A stretch of 64,000 nucleotides of DNA, taken from positions 1 through 64,000 of the forward strand of contig NZ_JAAQWN010000004.1 in NCBI RefSeq assembly GCF_012985465.1, read 5' to 3'. Source of the stretch: Pseudomonas sp. WS 5079 (GTDB lineage: Bacteria > Pseudomonadota > Gammaproteobacteria > Pseudomonadales > Pseudomonadaceae). Under the pieces are notes generated by a model, which was not told where the DNA came from, searched no databases, and worked only from the letters and a program-made list of their open reading frames with translations. Positions 51,361 to 60,786 of this stretch are shown in pieces. Positions within the stretch are counted from its first letter, which is position 1. Every line of letters begins with the position of its first letter. A program made the translations under genes and the position numbers.

Positions 51361-51897
51361 ATGAAAGCTAATCTCGTTTCCCCTGTCATCGCAGTAATCA
51401 CTCTACTCTTCGGTGCTACGGCTATGGCCAGCGCAGGGCATGGAAAAGAGGACATCGGCCAGCCCGGAGTCGCCTCTGAGGTTACCCGTACGGTGGACGT
51501 CGAGATGGGCGATGTTTTCTTCAAACCTGAAAGCATCGACGTAAAGCCTGGTGAAACTATTCGATTTGTACTTCGCAATGAGGGTTCGCTGCTGCACGAG
51601 TTCAACATCGGCAAAGCCGCTGCTCATGCAGCACACCAAAAAGAAATGGCAAGCATGTTCCAGAACGGGACGCTTAACCCCACCGGTACCGGGAAAACGA
51701 TGAGCGGTATGAGCCACAGCATGGGTGGAATGAAGATGGTCGGAATGGAGCACAACGACCCGAACAGCGTCCTGATTGAGCCTGGCGCAACCCAAGAGCT
51801 GATCTGGACCTTCAACAACAGCACAGGCCTTCAGTTTGCCTGCAACGTGCCGGGGCATTATCAGTCAGGGATGGTTGGTCCGTTTGACCTGAAGTAA
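51361..51897 (+). CDS. copI: CopI-like periplasmic cupredoxin
   Basis: This is a 178-aa protein. ATG at 51361 (MKANLVSPVIAVITLLFG) gives a clean signal peptide; a longer frame would cross the cop box. The cupredoxin ligands are visible: His in LLHEFNIGKAA, then Cys, His and Met in FACNVPGHYQSGM. A Met/His-rich insert (MSGMSHSMGGMKMVGMEH) lies between. It probably binds or oxidises periplasmic copper. The ATPase operon follows. Confidence 0.88.
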   Translation: MKANLVSPVIAVITLLFGATAMASAGHGKEDIGQPGVASEVTRTVDVEMGDVFFKPESIDVKPGETIRFVLRNEGSLLHEFNIGKAAAHAAHQKEMASMFQNGTLNPTGTGKTMSGMSHSMGGMKMVGMEHNDPNSVLIEPGATQELIWTFNNSTGLQFACNVPGHYQSGMVGPFDLK

Positions 51898-51990
51898 GCC
51901 GGAACTGGCTGCTAACACCGCTTCGACGCACGAGTTAGCTACGCTCTGTCGCAGAGATCACAGCAACGCTCGCACAGTGGGGTTTAGATC

Positions 51991-52242
51991 ATGAATAACC
52001 ATCAGCATCCGGATGGAAACACCACCGCACCATTTTGGAGGCGCAAAACAGGCGTTTTACTAATCATGCTCATTGCGATTGGTGCCTTCTACGTGTTGCG
52101 GGAGCATTTCAGCCACGTTTATCCATTTTGGCCTTATCTGATTCTGTTGATCTGTCCATTGATGCATTTTTTTGGACATGGACATGGCGGACATAGCCAT
52201 GGCGATCAGGCAGCAACCCACAAGGACGAAAAAGGGAAATAG
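51991..52242 (+). CDS. DUF2933 small membrane protein
   Basis: This is an 83-aa protein with two hydrophobic helices ([38 protein letters not shown]). A His-rich tail follows ([16 protein letters not shown]). It matches DUF2933, often beside copper and silver ATPases. It ends two bases before the ATPase gene, so the two are coupled. It may bind metal at the membrane. Confidence 0.82.
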   Translation: MNNHQHPDGNTTAPFWRRKTGVLLIMLIAIGAFYVLREHFSHVYPFWPYLILLICPLMHFFGHGHGGHSHGDQAATHKDEKGK

Positions 52243-52244
52243 CC

Positions 52245-54602
52245 ATGCCTACCATATCGAGCCACCACGACCACAGTCACGCCCATGCTGCTCCGCTCAA
52301 TGACGATGATCTACGTGACCCGGTGTGCGGAATGGCAGTCACTTCATCAAGTAAATTTGGTGAGTCTTATCAGGGACAGACATATCAATTTTGTAGCCTG
52401 AAATGCCAGGAGAAGTTTCGAGCTGATCCTGAACGCTTCAGCGGTAATGTTTCGAGCGCCGAATCCCGCGTCACCACTCCAGAGTCTGCGGTACAAACAG
52501 GCACTGAGTTTACCTGTCCGATGCACCCGGAAATACGCCAGCCCAGACCCGGCAACTGCCCTAAATGTGGCATGACATTAGAGCCGGTCATGCCCGCGCT
52601 CGATGAAGAAGAAAATCCTGAACTCCGGGATTTCGCCCGCCGCTTTTGGTGGTCGCTGCCATTAACCGTGATAGTGACCGTGCTCGCTATGGCGGGACAC
52701 TCGTTACAACTCCTCCATGGCTCGATCCAAAACTGGATCGAGTTCGCTCTGGCGACACCGGTGACTTTATGGGCAGGTTGGCCCTTTTTTGTAAGGGGCA
52801 TAGCCTCTATTAGAAATCGCAGTCCAAACATGTGGACTTTGATTGGTTTGGGTACCGCCGCAGCTTACCTTTACAGCGTCATGGCAACGCTCTTACCCCA
52901 AAGCTTTCCCGCCACCTTCATGCAAGATGGACGTATCGGCGTCTACTTCGAAGCCGCCGCGGTCATCATCTCGCTCACCTTGCTTGGGCAGATTCTTGAG
53001 CTCAAAGCCCGATCGCAAACTTCCGCCGCCATTAAGTCCCTACTCGGCCTGTCGCCCAAAACCGCACGCCGGATCAATGCCGATGGCCAGGAGGAAGACA
53101 TTCCTCTCACCCATGTTCACCTAGGAGACCACTTGCGGGTCAGACCAGGTGAAAAGGTACCCGTTGATGGTTCAGTAATAGAGGGTGAAAGTGCGGTGGA
53201 TGAGTCCATGCTCACTGGCGAGCCAGTTCCGCTAATGAAGAGAGCTGGAGATAGCCTGATCGGCGCCACGCTGAATACACATGGGAGCTTGGTAATGGAG
53301 GCGCAGAAGGTCGGCGCCGAGACTATGCTGTCACAGATCGTACAGATGGTCGCTCGGGCTCAGCGCTCCAAAGCACCAATGCAACGAATGGCCGACTCGA
53401 TTGCCGGCTACTTTGTGATGGGTGTTATCGCGATTGCGATACTGACATTTGTCGGTTGGGGGCTTTTTGGCCCTGAGCCCAGTTGGGTGTTTGGTCTGAT
53501 CAACGCTGTCGCCGTGCTGATCATCGCTTGTCCCTGTGCGTTGGGTCTTGCTACGCCCATGTCGATCATGGTTTCGACAGGCAAAGCAGCCAGCATGGGC
53601 GTGCTGTTCAGGGATGCCAGTGCCATCGAAAACCTTTGCAAGATCGACACGCTGATTGTCGATAAGACAGGCACCCTGACAGAGGGACGGCCAGTGTTTC
53701 ACAGTGTGGAGGCCACACCCAGTTTCAATCCCCACGATGTTCTTCAGCTGGCTGCCAGCCTTGATCAGGGCAGCGAACATCCCTTGGCTCATGCAATCGT
53801 CGATCACGCCCGAACCGAGAACATTAAGCTCATCAAACCAGAATCCTTTGAGTCTGGTTCAGGTATCGGGGTCAGTGGCATTGTTGATGGCAAGAAGATC
53901 CAGCTGGGGAACACCGCGTTAATGGAAGCCGCAGGCGTGAGGACCAAGCCCTTACAAGAGCGTGCAGAGCTTTTGCGTCTTGATGGCATCAGCATCATCT
54001 ACCTCGCAGTCGACGGGGTATTGGCAGGGTTGTTGGCAGTATCAGATCCAATTAAGCCGACCTCCAAAGAAGCAGTCACCAAGCTCAAGGCTGACGACAT
54101 CAAAATCATCATGGCTACTGGCGACGGGCTCACCACCGCTCGGGCTGTCGCCAGGGAGATGGGGATTGAAGAAGTCCACGGTGAAGTGAAACCTCAGGAT
54201 AAGGAGCGTCTGGTCGCAGACCTCCAGCAATACGGCCGGAAGGTCGCTATGGCTGGTGACGGTATCAACGATGCTCCGGCCCTGGCGCGAGCAGATGTGG
54301 GCATTGCCATGGGGACAGGGACTGACGTTGCGATGAATAGCGCGCAACTCACGCTGGTAAAAGGCGACCTGATGGGGATTTTACGAGCAAGGGCTCTTTC
54401 GGTCGCAACAGTAAAAAACATGCGGCAAAACTTAGGTTTCGCCTTTCTTTACAACTCGATGGGTATCCCTCTAGCCGCAGGCCTGCTCTATCCACTGACT
54501 GGGCATCTCCTGTCGCCGATGATCGCTGCCATAGCCATGAGCGTCAGTTCTGCATCTGTAGTTTTCAATGCATTGAGACTGAGGAATACCCGAATTGACT
54601 GA
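52245..54602 (+). CDS. P1B-type Cu(I)/Ag(I) exporting ATPase
   Basis: This is a 785-aa protein. Order: His-rich start ([10 protein letters not shown]); YHS domain at about 22-65 ([19 protein letters not shown]); heavy-metal motif at about 90-120 ([20 protein letters not shown]); eight membrane helices; CPC motif in [22 protein letters not shown] phosphorylation site; SEHPLA; and [14 protein letters not shown]. It pumps monovalent copper or silver into the periplasm. The last three codons and the stop lie at the edge of an inserted element; without it the frame would read on to IDLTIV and stop. Confidence 0.93.
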   Translation: MPTISSHHDHSHAHAAPLNDDDLRDPVCGMAVTSSSKFGESYQGQTYQFCSLKCQEKFRADPERFSGNVSSAESRVTTPESAVQTGTEFTCPMHPEIRQPRPGNCPKCGMTLEPVMPALDEEENPELRDFARRFWWSLPLTVIVTVLAMAGHSLQLLHGSIQNWIEFALATPVTLWAGWPFFVRGIASIRNRSPNMWTLIGLGTAAAYLYSVMATLLPQSFPATFMQDGRIGVYFEAAAVIISLTLLGQILELKARSQTSAAIKSLLGLSPKTARRINADGQEEDIPLTHVHLGDHLRVRPGEKVPVDGSVIEGESAVDESMLTGEPVPLMKRAGDSLIGATLNTHGSLVMEAQKVGAETMLSQIVQMVARAQRSKAPMQRMADSIAGYFVMGVIAIAILTFVGWGLFGPEPSWVFGLINAVAVLIIACPCALGLATPMSIMVSTGKAASMGVLFRDASAIENLCKIDTLIVDKTGTLTEGRPVFHSVEATPSFNPHDVLQLAASLDQGSEHPLAHAIVDHARTENIKLIKPESFESGSGIGVSGIVDGKKIQLGNTALMEAAGVRTKPLQERAELLRLDGISIIYLAVDGVLAGLLAVSDPIKPTSKEAVTKLKADDIKIIMATGDGLTTARAVAREMGIEEVHGEVKPQDKERLVADLQQYGRKVAMAGDGINDAPALARADVGIAMGTGTDVAMNSAQLTLVKGDLMGILRARALSVATVKNMRQNLGFAFLYNSMGIPLAAGLLYPLTGHLLSPMIAAIAMSVSSASVVFNALRLRNTRID

Positions 54603-55924
54603 GCTTCAATTGCGAAATTGCAGCGCACTTGCCATGCGTTTGCATACGACCTGACCAGTCATTTGCATTTGACTGACCACCGATTGCAGAGGATTTGACC
54701 AACCAGACATCAAAGCTGAGGGACTCATAACGGCCAGTTCCGGTCGTTCGCCAGTCCCGTCGAGCAGTCATTCCAACGGCTGATCCGCTCCGAAACTTGC
54801 CCGGTAGAGACAATGCCGTTTCGCTGACCTTAGCTGGGGCGAAAACATTCCGGAAGTAATGCGACCAACCTCACTTGTCTGTCGCCATTACATCTGTCTG
54901 CCATTGCGGGCAGCGATCGCAACGGTGGTCGGCGAATCAGCAAGTGAAACGAATTGTCGTGTCGCCCCATCAAGCGCATCGATGCAACCCGCCTCGATGT
55001 CGTAGACCCAGCCGTGCAGATTCATACGCCCCTGCTCGAGCGCGAGTGCCACCGATGGGTGCGTACGCAGATTCGCCAGTTGCGCGATCACGTTTTCGCG
55101 CACGAGGCCGTCGAGCTTCGCGCGAGGCGTGTCGAACTCATGCGCCCCGTTAATCGCTTTCGCGGCGTCCGAGTGACGTAGCCAGTTAGCGACCGCCGGA
55201 AGATGGTCCAGACACGTGCAGCGTGAAATCGCGCCCATCGCTCCGCAGTCCGAGTGGCCGCAGATCACGATGTCCTGTACGCCCAGCACTGCGACCGCAT
55301 ATTCGACGGTAGCCGAGACGCCGCCCGGTTCGGGACCATACGACGGCACAATGTTACCGGCGTTGCGAATTACGAACAGCTCGCCCGGTTCGCGCTGTGT
55401 AAGGAGTTCAGGTACAACACGACTGTCCGAGCAGGTGACGAACAACACCTTCGGATTTTGTGTCGTCGCGAGCTGCCTAAAAAGCTCGACGCGTTGCGGA
55501 TAAACCTCGCGCTGAAAGCGCAGAAAGCCGTCAATAATGTCACGCATGGAGTCCTCCAAACCTGCCGGATGCCGGATGCTGGCACGAGCCCTCGATATGC
55601 CATCGCGCCGCTGTGGTCGTCATTATCGCAGACCTCCCGCGCCTTGGCTGTACTCGATCAACGATGGACTTCGAGCCGCGACCAGCGCGGCGGATGTCCG
55701 ATGCACCCCGGCAGCCACCATTTATCTATCGCTGGCCTGCAAGGCGAGTGAATTGCCCCGTTTTTTATAGACATCCCATTGCTTCTGGCCGTTCTCTGCC
55801 GGCCATGGCCAAGAAGCGTACTGGTCGAATACGATGCAAATGGTTGGTCAGGTCAAATGCAAACGGGTGGTCACGTCTGTGCAATTATCCATCAATGACG
55901 CTTGCAACTCGAAACAGATAACTG
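54600..55924. mobile_element. Non-autonomous transposon-like element carrying carbonic anhydrase
   Basis: The element is bounded by TTGAC at 54595-54599 and 55925-55929. Inside each end lie four inverted-oriented ~22-bp repeats with core TTGCA and often CTGACCA. The left cores are at 54618, 54640, 54663 and 54684; the right ones, read on the minus strand, are at 55903, 55880, 55858 and 55835. The right end has one extra unit outward. No transposase is present. Multiple end repeats recall IS21-family or Tn7/Tn402-type ends. It separates the ATPase from copZ. Confidence 0.7.
54888..55547 (-). CDS. Beta-carbonic anhydrase
   Basis: This is a 219-aa protein with ATG at 55547 ([19 protein letters not shown]) and GGAGGACTCC upstream. 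Zinc and active-site residues are visible in [14 protein letters not shown] (Cys, Asp, Arg) and [12 protein letters not shown] (His, Cys). It interconverts CO2 and bicarbonate. It is the only gene in the element and has a higher GC than the copper genes around it. It probably came from outside, perhaps a beta-proteobacterium. Confidence 0.92.
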   Translation of the reverse strand: MRDIIDGFLRFQREVYPQRVELFRQLATTQNPKVLFVTCSDSRVVPELLTQREPGELFVIRNAGNIVPSYGPEPGGVSATVEYAVAVLGVQDIVICGHSDCGAMGAISRCTCLDHLPAVANWLRHSDAAKAINGAHEFDTPRAKLDGLVRENVIAQLANLRTHPSVALALEQGRMNLHGWVYDIEAGCIDALDGATRQFVSLADSPTTVAIAARNGRQM

Positions 55925-55999
55925 TTGACCTTACTATCGTGTGAACGTTGATGCTGTCGGTGCGGTGAAAAGAGACCGCTCAGCACGAGAGGAATAACC
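55548..55999. other. Gap holding the right end of the element
   Basis: No gene is seen. The first 280 bases are GC-rich internal element sequence upstream of the carbonic anhydrase and should hold its promoter. 55835-55907 contains the right-end repeats, and from 55925 the original ATPase 3' end and the leader of copZ resume (GAGAGGAATAACC before ATG). Confidence 0.6.
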
Positions 56000-56200
56000 A
56001 TGTTCGTCTTAGATGTATCAGGCATTGGATGCGGCAGTTGCGTCAGCAAAATCACCAAAGCGATTCAGTCACTGGACAACGAAGCTACGGTTTCCGTGGA
56101 CCGGTCAGCCAGTAAGGTGAGTGTTGAAAGCAGCGAAAGCCCAGAGCAGATTCGTAAAGCTGTCGAGGCGTTAGGTTTTCCTTCCCAGATCAGCGCTTGA
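56000..56200 (+). CDS. copZ: CopZ-like copper chaperone
   Basis: This 66-aa protein has a heavy-metal-associated domain: VSGIGCGSCVSKITKAIQ, with Cys-x-x-Cys as GCGSC instead of the usual MxCxxC. GAGAGGAAT lies before ATG. It would hand Cu(I) to the ATPase. Before the element inserted, it lay about 80 bases after the ATPase stop. Confidence 0.85.
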   Translation: MFVLDVSGIGCGSCVSKITKAIQSLDNEATVSVDRSASKVSVESSESPEQIRKAVEALGFPSQISA

Positions 56201-56318
56201 ATGCTGACACCTGCCCCTGGTCAGAGCCCCGTATGCAGAGGGCTCCCCTTGGTGAACCCTCAGGGAGTACCGAAGCAGCCGCGTCGGCCACAATTACCGC
56301 TCGCAAGCCCCTGCGCTG

Positions 56319-56731
56319 CTAATCACCTCGCAGAGCTTTGAGCAAACCTTTGAATGCTCCATTCAACCGAGTAAAAGCGGCGTCGAAACGTATTCCATTT
56401 TCTGCGTACTTTGCGACCTCGATCTGCTGATCGACAGTATTTTGATCAATGGCAGGTTGAGCCGGTGTGCTGTAAAGCAAATCACCTCCATAAATATCAC
56501 TTGCTGATTCTTTTCCGGCAATGTGTTTTTCATTTGTTGCTTTCAAAGAAAACGGAGTAGCAGGTGTTTTTTTGTCTGGCTTGCAAGCACAGTAGAAAAA
56601 TCTAAATCTCGGGCCTTGAAGTTCGGCGTATCAGCGTTTGTGATATTGTCACTCAGGATCTCAGCTCTTTGACTACGATAAATTAACGCCCTTTCTGCGG
56701 AGCCAAGCGCTTTCTCAAAATTAATACTCAC
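56319..56731 (-). pseudogene. flgB-like flagellar rod gene with frameshift
   Basis: Two frames together give a FlgB. The first part begins at GTG 56731 (MSINFEKALG), then RSQRAEILSDNITNADTPNF and KARDLDFSTVLASQTKK. The second begins near 56567 and has QNTVDQQIEVAKYAENGIRF and LNGAFKGLLKALRGD. They are joined if the ribosome slips -1, or one A is added, at a run of seven A (minus strand, 56567-56573). Restored length is about 136 aa, normal for FlgB. A flagellar gene alone in a copper island is unusual. Confidence 0.75.
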
Positions 56732-56737
56732 ACTCAA

Positions 56738-57114
56738 TCACCCTCAGCAGCGCTACTATTCCCCATGAACATCGAACACTTAAGTGTTGACACGGTGCAT
56801 CCAGGTTCACATATGCAGTTCCAGTGAAGAAACTAAAAAAGTCTTCACCTTGAAAATTAACGGAAACTTACAAAGTTACGCACCTCAAACTGATACTCAG
56901 TAAATAGCGGTGTGACGCTGGAAGATCGAAAACTTACGGATTAAATAGCGTGTTCCTCAAGAGAAATATCGCAACCTGACACAACTGTAATATTCACCTA
57001 AGGCTCCTGACAGGGGATGAGTCTTATAGTCCTATTGAGCCTTAAGCTCTCCCCTAAGAATCATCACTTGATGTGGATCCGGGGGATTACCAATACTCAT
57101 CAGAGGAAATTCAA
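56738..57114. other. Gap between flgB-like gene and PtrA-like gene
   Basis: No gene is seen in 377 AT-rich bases. It contains a cop box at 56977 and should hold the PtrA-like gene promoter. Confidence 0.55.
56977..56991 (+). promoter_or_regulatory. cop box upstream of the PtrA-like gene
   Basis: TGACACAACTGTAAT keeps both arms of the box (TGACA and TGTAAT) with a different 4-base centre. It lies 124 bases before ATG at 57115. This supports arm recognition by CopR rather than chance repeat of one string. Confidence 0.65.
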
Positions 57115-57321
57115 ATGAACCCCATCAAAACTTTGTTCGTCATCGCAGCCCTGACCGTCTCTTCTTTGGCAATGGCTGAAGGCGGTGGTGACCGGGCGTT
57201 CGCACGTATGGAAGCGGCTAGGAATAATTCAATGGAATCGTATCAAGTAGCCCAAAAGCAAAGCACCCAACCTCCCATCGCAGAAAGCCAAGCCAAAGCG
57301 ATGGACCACAAGAATTGCTGA
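57115..57321 (+). CDS. PtrA-like small periplasmic protein
   Basis: This is a 68-aa protein. ATG at 57115 has AGAGGAAA before it; a longer frame is unlikely. Signal peptide LFVIAALTVSSLAMA is followed by EGGGDRAFARMEAARNN, the PtrA N-terminal signature of Pseudomonas copper-responsive proteins. It is short, ending in KAMDHKNC with possible copper ligands. PtrA in P. aeruginosa is strongly copper induced and gives copper tolerance. It lies just upstream of the multicopper oxidase operon. Confidence 0.8.
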   Translation: MNPIKTLFVIAALTVSSLAMAEGGGDRAFARMEAARNNSMESYQVAQKQSTQPPIAESQAKAMDHKNC

Positions 57322-57343
57322 ATAGCTTGCTGCGTTCCCAAGC

Positions 57344-57358
57344 TGACAGAAATGTAAT
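57344..57358 (+). promoter_or_regulatory. cop box upstream of copAB
   Basis: TGACAGAAATGTAAT is the best copy of the box in this window. It lies about 180 bases before the multicopper oxidase ATG. It is the expected CopR site for the copAB operon. Confidence 0.75.
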
Positions 57359-57539
57359 CACTGTGGTGGTTCAAATGTGGCAATTTCTAAGCTCGCTTGC
57401 CGTAAGAACTCGTTTTTAGTGACGGCGAGCGAGCTCATTCGGGCTCATTACACCCCCCCGAAAGAGTGCCTTCACCTGTTTGAGCAACTCATTGGTTGTT
57501 TCGCACGGCTTCCCTTTTGACTGATCGGACATAAACGGC

Positions 57540-59573
57540 ATGCATTCCAAAACCTCTAGGCGGACATTCGTTAAAGGCCTGGCCGCTGGTGGCATTCTCG
57601 GCGGCCTTGGTCTGTGGCGCACTCCTGTATGGGCAGTGACCAGTCCTGGTCTGCCGAGCGTTCTCACCGGTAACGAATTTGATCTGTTTATTGGTGAAAC
57701 CCCTGTAAACATAACTGGCTCGCCGCGTACAGCCATGACCATCAATGGTTCGTTGCCCGGACCTTTGCTGCGCTGGCGCGAAGGCGAGACGGTCACACTG
57801 CGTGTGAAAAATCGCCTAGACCAAGACACCTCCATTCATTGGCACGGGATCATTCTGCCCGCCAACATGGACGGTGTGCCGGGTTTGAGTTTCCATGGCA
57901 TCGCGCCCGATGGCATGTACGAGTACAAATTCAAGGTGCATCAGAACGGTACGTACTGGTACCACAGCCACTCTGGTTTGCAGGAGCAGGCAGGCGTTTA
58001 CGGTCCAATCGTCATCGACTCGAAAGAGCCTGAGCCTTTTCAATACAACCGCGACTATGTGGTGATGTTGACTGACTGGACCGATGAAGATCCTAGTCGC
58101 GTCATGGCCAAGCTCAAGAAGCAATCGGACTACTACAACCACCACAAACGTACCGTGGGTGACTTTATCGACGACGTCAGCAAGCAAGGTTGGTCTGCTG
58201 CCGTGGCCGATCGGAAGATGTGGGCTGAAATGAAAATGAACCCCACTGATCTCGCAGACGTCAGTGGGGATACTTACACCTATCTCATGAATGGCCAGGC
58301 CCCTAACGGTAACTGGACCGGTATTTTCAAACCGGGTGAAAAGCTGCGCCTGCGCTTTATCAACGGCTCAGCTATGAGCTATTTCGACGTCCGCATCCCC
58401 GGTTTGAAAATGACCGTGGTGGCGGCTGACGGCCAACATGTCAAACCAGTCAGCGTCGATGAGTTTCGCATCGCCGTGGCAGAAACGTATGACGTGATCG
58501 TAGAACCTGCCAGCGAAGAGGCTTACACAATCTTCGCCCAGTCCATGGATAGAACCGGTTTTGCACGTGGAACCTTGGCAGTTCGCGAAGGATTAAAGGC
58601 ACAGATACCGGCGATCGATCCTCGGCCGCTTTTGACCATGGATGACATGGGTATGGGCGGTATGGCGGGCATGGACCATGGCAGCATGGCTGGTATGGGC
58701 GGCGGCGATATGAAACAAGGTGACATGTCAGGCATGGCTGGCATGGACCACAGCAAGATGGCGGGAATGGACCAAAGTGACATGACCGGGATGACCGGCA
58801 TGGACAGCGGTGACATGACTAACATGGCCGGCATGGACCACAGCAAGATGTCGGGCAAGGACAAAGGCGACATGTCCAACATGGCCGGTATGGACCACAG
58901 CAAGATGGCGGGAATGGACAAAGGCGACATGTCCAACATGGCCGGCATGGACCACAGCAAGATGGCGGGAATGGACAAAGGCGACATGTCCAACATGGCC
59001 GGCATGGACCACAGCAAGATGGCAGGAATGGGCGGTATGGGGGGCGAAATGCAGACTCACCCAGCGTCCGAAACCAACAACCCCTTGGTTGATATGCAAG
59101 CCATGAACCCAACGCCCAAGCTAAACGATCCAGGCATCGGCTTGCGGAACAATGGTCGTCGAGTACTCACCTACTCAGACCTGAAAAGCACGTTCCAAGA
59201 CCCTGACGGTCGCGAACCCAATCGCACCATTGAGCTTCATCTGACCGGTCACATGGAGAAATTTTCGTGGTCCTTCAACGGCATCAAATTTTCTGACGCC
59301 GAGCCGCTTCGTCTGAAGTATGGGGAGCGTCTTCGCATCACCCTGGTGAACGACACCATGATGACCCATCCCATCCACCTTCACGGCATGTGGAGCGACC
59401 TTGAGGATGAGAACGGCAAGTTCATGGTGCGCAAGCACACAATCGACATGCCACCAGGTACCAAGCGCAGCTATCGAGTTACCGCTGATGCCTTAGGTCG
59501 CTGGGCTTATCACTGCCACCTGCTTTTCCATATGGAAATGGGCATGTTCCGAGAAGTACGGGTTGATGAGTAA
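57540..59573 (+). CDS. copA: CopA periplasmic multicopper oxidase
   Basis: This is a 677-aa protein. It starts with a Tat signal (SRRTFVKGLAAGGILGGLGL). Copper sites: IHWHGIILP, WYHSHSGLQEQ, HPIHLHGMWSD and HCHLLFHMEMGMF. Between domains 2 and 3 lies a Met-rich block of MAGMDHSKM repeats encoded by a 57-bp tandem repeat. It oxidises Cu(I) and binds copper in the periplasm. ATG at 57540 is the first in-frame start after a stop codon. Confidence 0.95.
   Translation: MHSKTSRRTFVKGLAAGGILGGLGLWRTPVWAVTSPGLPSVLTGNEFDLFIGETPVNITGSPRTAMTINGSLPGPLLRWREGETVTLRVKNRLDQDTSIHWHGIILPANMDGVPGLSFHGIAPDGMYEYKFKVHQNGTYWYHSHSGLQEQAGVYGPIVIDSKEPEPFQYNRDYVVMLTDWTDEDPSRVMAKLKKQSDYYNHHKRTVGDFIDDVSKQGWSAAVADRKMWAEMKMNPTDLADVSGDTYTYLMNGQAPNGNWTGIFKPGEKLRLRFINGSAMSYFDVRIPGLKMTVVAADGQHVKPVSVDEFRIAVAETYDVIVEPASEEAYTIFAQSMDRTGFARGTLAVREGLKAQIPAIDPRPLLTMDDMGMGGMAGMDHGSMAGMGGGDMKQGDMSGMAGMDHSKMAGMDQSDMTGMTGMDSGDMTNMAGMDHSKMSGKDKGDMSNMAGMDHSKMAGMDKGDMSNMAGMDHSKMAGMDKGDMSNMAGMDHSKMAGMGGMGGEMQTHPASETNNPLVDMQAMNPTPKLNDPGIGLRNNGRRVLTYSDLKSTFQDPDGREPNRTIELHLTGHMEKFSWSFNGIKFSDAEPLRLKYGERLRITLVNDTMMTHPIHLHGMWSDLEDENGKFMVRKHTIDMPPGTKRSYRVTADALGRWAYHCHLLFHMEMGMFREVRVDE
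58821..59033 (+). repeat. 57-bp tandem repeat in copA (Met/His-rich coding)
   Basis: Units starting AACATGGCCGG lie at 58821, 58878, 58935 and 58992 (the last partial). Each encodes NMAGMDHSKMAGMDKGDMS or a close variant. Units 2 and 3 are almost identical in DNA, so they are recent duplications. Copy number probably varies between strains. Confidence 0.9.
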
Positions 59574-59585
59574 AGGAGACGATCT

Positions 59586-59834
59586 GTGAGCACATACCTA
59601 AATCGTAAATCGCTGGTCGGTTGCCTCTTTGCCGTCGGCTTGATGGGTGAACTCTCGTCCGTGGCGCTGGCAGTCGAAGATAGTAGTGATCATTCACCTG
59701 CTACTCCTGCAAAAACAACGAACAAGCCTGCAACTACGACAAACGAGTCAAAGCCCGATCACGGGTCAATGGACCACAGCAAGATGAGCCATGAGTCGAT
59801 GGATCATGACCAAAAAACCAAAAAGGCAGATTGA
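59586..59834 (+). CDS. Small secreted Met/His-rich protein between copA and copB
   Basis: This is an 82-aa protein starting at GTG 59586 with AAAGGAGACGAT upstream. A signal peptide ([18 protein letters not shown]) precedes a Ser/Thr/Lys-rich part and [17 protein letters not shown]. It shares the MDHSKM motif with CopA and CopB. It may be a periplasmic copper sponge or a split-off CopB N-terminus. It ends four bases before the copB ATG. Confidence 0.68.
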   Translation: MSTYLNRKSLVGCLFAVGLMGELSSVALAVEDSSDHSPATPAKTTNKPATTTNESKPDHGSMDHSKMSHESMDHDQKTKKAD

Positions 59835-59838
59835 GATC

Positions 59839-60777
59839 ATGACCAGTAAGTTTCTACGCCCAACGTTGATGGCACTGGCAGTCTCTACCAGTCCTGCTTT
59901 CTTTGTCGTGGCTCACGCCGCTGAAGAGATGGATCACTCCAAGATGGACCACGGCTCAATGGGAGCTATGGACCATAGCAAGATGGGGGCTATGGATCAC
60001 AGCAAGATGAGTATGGGTGACGGGCAAATGGACGGAATGGAAAGTATGGATGGAGGGGCTACCACCAGCCGAACTCCAATCCCTGTACTGACCGACACTG
60101 ACCGTGCTGCCGCCTTTCCAGATGTGGCTGGTCATGGGGTTCACGACAAGAAGGTCAACTCCTTCATGCTGCTGGATAAGTTTGAGTATCAGGATGCTGA
60201 CAACGGTAGTGCATTGGCCTGGGATGCAAAAGGATGGATCGGCGGTGACGTTGACCGACTGTGGTTGCGCTCGGAAGGCGAACGTACCAATGGCGTAACG
60301 GAAAACGCTGAACTCTCAGCACTTTGGGGGCACTCCATCGGTCCATGGTGGGATGTCGTCACCGGCGTACGACAAGACTTCAAGCCCGGTTCACCACAGA
60401 CTTGGGGAGCGCTCGGTATTCAGGGCATGGCCCTCTATAACTTTGAAGCCGAAGCGACTGCCTACATCGGTGAGAACGGTCAAACCGCTGCTCGATTGGA
60501 AGGCGACTACGACATTCTGCTGACCAATCGCCTGATCTTGCAGCCGACGGCCGAAGCCAATTTTTACGGAAAAAATGATCCTCAGCGCGGCATTGGGTCT
60601 GGATTGGCAAACACCGAAGTAGGGCTCCGATTGCGCTATGAGATTGTTCGCCAATTTGCCCCTTACATTGGGGTTAGCTGGAGCCGCTCATACGGCAATA
60701 CGGCAGACCTGGCCAGCGATGAAGGAGAGGATGCGAACGAGGCGCGATTTGTCGCCGGTATTCGGATGTGGTTTTGA
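59839..60777 (+). CDS. copB: CopB outer membrane copper resistance protein
   Basis: This 312-aa protein starts at ATG 59839 ([19 protein letters not shown]). Signal peptide, then a Met/His block ([19 protein letters not shown]), then a beta-barrel domain with [39 protein letters not shown] and a C-terminal Phe (FVAGIRMWF) typical of outer membrane barrels. It is the usual partner of CopA. Confidence 0.93.
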   Translation: MTSKFLRPTLMALAVSTSPAFFVVAHAAEEMDHSKMDHGSMGAMDHSKMGAMDHSKMSMGDGQMDGMESMDGGATTSRTPIPVLTDTDRAAAFPDVAGHGVHDKKVNSFMLLDKFEYQDADNGSALAWDAKGWIGGDVDRLWLRSEGERTNGVTENAELSALWGHSIGPWWDVVTGVRQDFKPGSPQTWGALGIQGMALYNFEAEATAYIGENGQTAARLEGDYDILLTNRLILQPTAEANFYGKNDPQRGIGSGLANTEVGLRLRYEIVRQFAPYIGVSWSRSYGNTADLASDEGEDANEARFVAGIRMWF

Positions 60778-60786
60778 GGGCCTGAC

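Noticed and set aside
54595..55929. Carbonic anhydrase as an original part of the copper operon
   Set aside because: It is on the opposite strand, is framed by inverted end repeats and a 5-bp duplication, and splits an ATPase-copZ pair.
58821..59033. Possible CRISPR-like array
   Set aside because: Regular 57-bp repeats are contiguous, without spacers, and encode in-frame Met/His repeats of CopA.
58523..59112. Several minus-strand frames opposite the Met-rich part of copA
   Set aside because: They are mirror products of the 57-bp tandem repeat and have no start signals.
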